Assembly (NCBI GenBank): GCA_900317065.1
Contig: ONFK01000058.1
Location: 1 to 8,523 of the forward strand
Direction: 5' to 3'
Length of the DNA stretch: 8,523 nucleotides
Source of the DNA: an uncultured Bacteroidales bacterium
Lineage (GTDB): Bacteria; Bacteroidota; Bacteroidia; Bacteroidales; UBA932
The notes beneath the pieces are model-generated. The model was not told where the DNA came from. It saw only the letters and a program-made list of their open reading frames with translations, and ran no database searches. The first letter of the stretch is position 1. Every line of letters starts with the position of its first letter. Position numbers and translations under genes: made by a program. Of the stretch, positions 5,189 to 8,523 are shown in pieces.

Positions 5189-8092
5189 ATGGATTACGAT
5201 TACAGAAGTATCGAGAAAAAGTGGCAGCAGCGCTGGGCTGAGCAGAAGACTTACAAGACGGAGGAAGATCCGTCCAAACCCAAATTCTACGTTTTGGACA
5301 TGTTTCCCTATCCCTCCGGGGCCGGTCTGCACGTGGGCCATCCTCTGGGATATATAGCGAGCGACATCTATGCGCGCTACAAGCGTCTGAAGGGTTTCAA
5401 CGTGCTTCATCCCATGGGATACGACGCATTCGGCCTGCCCGCGGAGCAGTATGCCATCCAGACCGGCCAGCATCCGGAAAAGACCACAAGAGTGAACGTG
5501 GCCCGCTACCGCGAGCAGTTGGACCGCATAGGCTTCTCCTTCGACTGGGACCGTTCTTTCCGCACCTGCGATCCCGACTACTACAAATGGACCCAGTGGG
5601 CTTTCCTGCGCATGTTCAAGAGCTGGTACGACCCTCAGATGAACAAGGCGCGCCCCATCACCGAGCTGGTTTCCAAGTTCGAGACCACCGGCTACGACGA
5701 TATTACACCCAAGATGTGGAAGTCGGCTTCCGCCAAGGAGAAATCCGATATCCTGATGCGCTATCGCATTGCATATCAGGGAGAAACCTCGGTCAACTGG
5801 TGCGAAGGCCTGGGCACCGTACTCGCAAATGACGAGGTCAAGGACGGGCTCTCCGTGCGCGGAGGCTATCCCGTGGAGCAGAAGAAGATGACTCAGTGGC
5901 AGCTCCGCGTCTCCGCCTATGCAGGCAGGCTTCTTGACTCTCTCGACAATCTCGACTGGTCGGATTCCCTCAAGGAAATGCAGCGCAACTGGATAGGCAA
6001 GAGCGAGGGTACCGAGATGGTGTTCGATACCGTCTGCGGCGATGTCCACAAGCCCATAACCATCTTCACCACCCGTGCCGACACCGTGTTCGGCGTCACC
6101 TTCATGGTGCTCGCCCCCGAAAGCGAGCTGGTGGATGAACTCACCACTCCCGAGCAGAAGGAGGCGGTGGCCGCATATATCAAGGAGGTAAAGAAAAAGA
6201 CTGAGCGCGAGCGCATTGCGGAAACAAAGACCGTCACCGGCGTATTCTCCGGATCCTACGGCGTCAATCCGCTCACAGGCGAAAAGGTCCCCATCTGGAT
6301 ATCTGAGTATGTGCTTGCCGGTTACGGCACAGGTGCCATCATGGCGGTGCCGGCGCACGACAGCCGCGACTATGCCTTTGCAAAGAAGTTCGGCCTGCCC
6401 ATCATTCCGCTTATCGAAGGCGCCGACGTGAGCGAACAGAGTTTCGACGCCAAGGAAGGCAAGATGATCAATTCCGGATTCCTGAACGGTATGGATGTGA
6501 AGGAGGCGATCGAAGCCGCCAAGGATTACGTGGAAGCGCACGGACTCGGACGCCGCAAGACGAACTACCGCCTGCGCGACGCCATTTTCAGCCGTCAGCG
6601 CTACTGGGGAGAGCCTTTCCCCATCTATTACAAGGACGGCATCGCCACTCCCGTGCCGGATGAGGAACTGCCTCTGATGCTTCCGGAAATCGAATCCTAC
6701 AAGTCGAAGAACGGAGAACCGCCCCTCGCCAGGGCCAAGGACTGGAACTACAAGGGACATCCCCTTGAAACCAGCACCATGCCCGGTTTCGCAGGCTCCA
6801 GCGCCTACTATCTCCGCTATATGGACCCTCATAACGACCAGGCGCTCGTAAGCGCAGAAGCGGACAAGTACTGGAGGAATGTGGACCTGTACGTGGGCGG
6901 CACGGAGCACGCCACCGGCCATCTCATCTACTCCCGTTTCTGGAACAAGTTCCTCTACGACCTCGGCTATGTATGCGAAGACGAGCCTTTCCGCAAACTG
7001 GTCAATCAGGGAATGATCCAGGGACGCTCCAACTTCGTTTACAGGATAGTCGGCACCAACAAGTTCGTCTCCCTCGGACTCAAGGACCGTTACGAGACGA
7101 CCGAAATCCACGTCGACATCAATATTGTGAGGAACGACCGGCTCGACCTCGAGGCGTTCAAGGCCTGGAGGCCCGAATACAAGGATGCCGAGTTCATTCT
7201 CGAGGACGGCGAGTACATCTGCGGCTGGGCTGTCGAGAAGATGAGCAAGAGCATGTACAATGTCGTCAATCCGGACGACATCTGCGACAGCTACGGCGCC
7301 GATACCCTGCGCCTCTACGAGATGTTCCTCGGCCCCGTAGAGCAGAGCAAGCCCTGGGATACCAAGGGAATAGACGGTGTGAACAGGTTCCTTCGCAAGT
7401 TCTGGCGCCTGTTCTACGACAGGGAGAACTTCCTCGTGACGGACACCAAGGCTTCCGCAGCGGAACTCAAGGCCCTGCACAAGCTGATAGGCAAGGAGCA
7501 GGAAGACATCGAGGCTTTCTCCTACAATACCACCATCAGCGCCTTCATGATCGCGGTGAACGAACTGACTGAACTCAAATGCAGTTCCCGTGAGGTCCTG
7601 GAGCCTCTGGTCGTCCTGCTTTCGCCGTTTGCGCCTCATATGGCGGAGGAACTCTGGGAACGCCTCGGCCACAGCGAAAGCGTCACGCGTGCCTCCTTCC
7701 CCGAATACAACGAAGCCCTCACTGTCGAGGACAGCGTGACATATCCCGTCTCTTTCAACGGGAAGACCCGTTTTATGGTAGACATGCCCAAGAATGCCGC
7801 TCCCGCTGATGTCGAGGCCAGGGTCCGCGCAATGGAGCAGACCGCCAAGTACGTCGGAGAGCAAAGCATAGTCAAAGTAATCGTGGTTCCCGGACGGATG
7901 TGCTCATCTGTAGCAAAAATTGCTGTGTCATGCTTCCCGACTTTGACTTCAATCGGAACAATTTCGTCTCTGAATTTGCCGTCTTCTGTCGCTTTCGCGG
8001 CACGGCTCTGGCTTATGACGGCCCACCGATCCTGGTCTTCTCGTGTGACACCGTATTTTTCGGCGACATTTTCCGCGGTGATTCCCATATGA
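5189..8092 (+). CDS. leuS: Leucyl-tRNA synthetase, 3' end replaced by foreign sequence
   Basis: This class I aminoacyl-tRNA synthetase charges tRNA-Leu with leucine in the cytoplasm. All key parts are visible: the HIGH motif as HVGH at residues 48-51 in PYPSGAGLHVGH; the Bacteroidota-like insertion near 160-200 before V-N-W-C; the CP1 editing domain with TTRADTVFG from 294 and AVPAHDSRD from 386, whose Asp391 matches the editing Asp; GGTEHATGH from 570; KMSKS at 684-688; and an anticodon-binding region ending in the typical C-terminal strand KVIVVPGR, with Arg at 903. Normally only a few residues (such as IVNIVVK) follow. Here, after Met904, the frame runs 63 codons through the antisense of a thiolase gene and stops at 8092, so genuine coding sequence ends about 7900. 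ATG 5189 is the start, 5 bases after the previous stop. The identity is certain; the last 63 residues are not LeuRS. Confidence 0.95.
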   Translation: MDYDYRSIEKKWQQRWAEQKTYKTEEDPSKPKFYVLDMFPYPSGAGLHVGHPLGYIASDIYARYKRLKGFNVLHPMGYDAFGLPAEQYAIQTGQHPEKTTRVNVARYREQLDRIGFSFDWDRSFRTCDPDYYKWTQWAFLRMFKSWYDPQMNKARPITELVSKFETTGYDDITPKMWKSASAKEKSDILMRYRIAYQGETSVNWCEGLGTVLANDEVKDGLSVRGGYPVEQKKMTQWQLRVSAYAGRLLDSLDNLDWSDSLKEMQRNWIGKSEGTEMVFDTVCGDVHKPITIFTTRADTVFGVTFMVLAPESELVDELTTPEQKEAVAAYIKEVKKKTERERIAETKTVTGVFSGSYGVNPLTGEKVPIWISEYVLAGYGTGAIMAVPAHDSRDYAFAKKFGLPIIPLIEGADVSEQSFDAKEGKMINSGFLNGMDVKEAIEAAKDYVEAHGLGRRKTNYRLRDAIFSRQRYWGEPFPIYYKDGIATPVPDEELPLMLPEIESYKSKNGEPPLARAKDWNYKGHPLETSTMPGFAGSSAYYLRYMDPHNDQALVSAEADKYWRNVDLYVGGTEHATGHLIYSRFWNKFLYDLGYVCEDEPFRKLVNQGMIQGRSNFVYRIVGTNKFVSLGLKDRYETTEIHVDINIVRNDRLDLEAFKAWRPEYKDAEFILEDGEYICGWAVEKMSKSMYNVVNPDDICDSYGADTLRLYEMFLGPVEQSKPWDTKGIDGVNRFLRKFWRLFYDRENFLVTDTKASAAELKALHKLIGKEQEDIEAFSYNTTISAFMIAVNELTELKCSSREVLEPLVVLLSPFAPHMAEELWERLGHSESVTRASFPEYNEALTVEDSVTYPVSFNGKTRFMVDMPKNAAPADVEARVRAMEQTAKYVGEQSIVKVIVVPGRMCSSVAKIAVSCFPTLTSIGTISSLNLPSSVAFAARLWLMTAHRSWSSRVTPYFSATFSAVIPI
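7879..7904. other. Chimeric junction between leuS and thiolase
   Basis: Read forward, these bases complete the LeuRS C-terminal strand I-V-V-P-G-R-M. Read in reverse, they encode the thiolase segment E-H-I-R-P-G-T-T. Both are family-typical, so the switch lies inside roughly 20 bases compatible with both genes. Beyond it in either direction each family's homology ends at once. This fits a k-mer-length false join in assembly or a microhomology-mediated rearrangement. Confidence 0.8.
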
Positions 8093-8523
8093 TATCTGGT
8101 GAAAGGATCGGACAATGCAGTAATCAGTCCGTCTTCCAGTTCGGCATGGCCCATCCTGTATCCGAAGCGGGCTTTTCTCAGGTAATACGGTATGTTGGAC
8201 ATGCTTTCACATCCGCCTGCGACTACGATCTCGGACATGCCGTCCCGGATTTCCTGAGTGGCGGTAAGGATCGCCTGAAGACCCGAGGAGCAAAGTCGGT
8301 TAACTGTCAGGGCGGTCGTTTCATACGGGAGTCCTGCTTTTACACCTGCAATCCGTGCGCAGAATGCGTTTTCGGCTGCCTGACCGACATTTCCGTAAAC
8401 GACCTCGTCCACATCACGTGGACTGATGCCTGCTCGTTTGACAGCTTCTTTTATGACTATGGCACCGAGTTCCGGCGCCTGAAAATCCTTCAGGGAACCG
8501 CCGAATTTACCGATACCGGTTCT
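7879..8523 (-). CDS. Acetyl-CoA acetyltransferase (thiolase), truncated at both ends
   Basis: Read from the right edge, the - strand starts R-T-G-I-G-K-F-G-G-S-L, the usual thiolase N terminus lacking only about 10 residues (typically M-x-x-V-V-I-V-S-A-V). About 215 residues follow, including the acyl-accepting Cys in N-R-L-C-S-S-G (Cys codon 8290-8292), A-G-G-C-E-S-M-S-N, H-M-G-I-T-A-E-N and D-E-H-I-R-P-G-T-T. Thiolases of this type interconvert two acetyl-CoA with acetoacetyl-CoA plus CoA. After P-G-T-T the normal continuation (E-K-L-x-x-L-K-P-A-F, then the N-A-S-G-I-N-D-G His region and the C-x-G-G-G Cys loop) is missing; instead the frame runs through the antisense of leuS to a stop at 7636-7638. 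The catalytic His and second Cys are absent, so as written no active enzyme can be made. Biosynthetic (AtoB/ThlA-like) type is likely; degradative FadA-like is less so. Glu codons are 14 GAA to 3 GAG, unlike leuS. Confidence 0.85.

Noticed and set aside
5147..7864. A 905-codon open frame on the - strand opposite leuS
   Set aside because: It lies exactly antisense to a certain leuS gene and resembles no family I know. Such long mirror frames arise from GC-rich third positions and codon bias.
1..8523. tRNA, rRNA, CRISPR repeats, insertion sequences, prophage or defence genes
   Set aside because: Coding sequence fills nearly the whole window, no gap exceeds 25 bases, and no direct-repeat array, transposase motif or stable RNA signature was seen on either strand.

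Overview
The window looks like a chromosomal stretch of a fairly GC-rich Bacteroidales-type bacterium (phylum Bacteroidota), probably from a metagenome. The reasons are the protein types (a LeuRS with the family's insertions, a TPR protein directly after gyrA, a TonB C-terminal fusion, a SPOR lipoprotein), the absence of Shine-Dalgarno sequences before the genes, and one exact match to the Bacteroides -7 promoter motif TAnnTTTG. The genus cannot be fixed from the sequence alone.

Layout, positions 1-7900, all on the + strand and tightly packed: the 3' end of gyrA (1-188); a secreted tetratricopeptide-repeat protein (207-1526); a CapA/PGA_cap-type metallophosphoesterase-fold protein whose signal peptide seems to be missing (from 1548); a PhoH-family ATPase overlapping it by 4 bases (2486-3424); a probable promoter (3435-3442) lying almost on top of the next start codon; a SPOR-domain lipoprotein (3449-3973); a periplasmic protein joining a degenerate M28 peptidase domain to a TonB C-terminal domain (3966-5183); and leuS for leucyl-tRNA synthetase (from 5189). 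No gap between genes exceeds 25 bases. The spacings and overlaps suggest one transcription unit from gyrA through phoH and a second from the SPOR gene through leuS. The set mixes core information genes (gyrA, phoH, leuS) with envelope proteins.

From about 7900 to the end, the sequence is the antisense of an acetyl-CoA acetyltransferase (thiolase) gene on the - strand. LeuRS homology stops a few residues before its natural end, and thiolase homology stops at the same place, in the middle of the protein. The two meet tail to tail in a stretch of about 20 bases that makes sense in both families. Glu codon choice and GC content change across this point. The simplest reading is a chimeric assembly join between two genomes; a microhomology-mediated rearrangement is less likely. 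The terminal 620 bases should not be treated as a true neighbour of leuS until this is checked.

I see no CRISPR array, RNA gene, insertion sequence, phage gene or defence system. The points most worth a second look are the chimeric junction, the metal-site loss in the M28-TonB fusion, the apparent loss of the CapA signal peptide, and the near-leaderless promoter.
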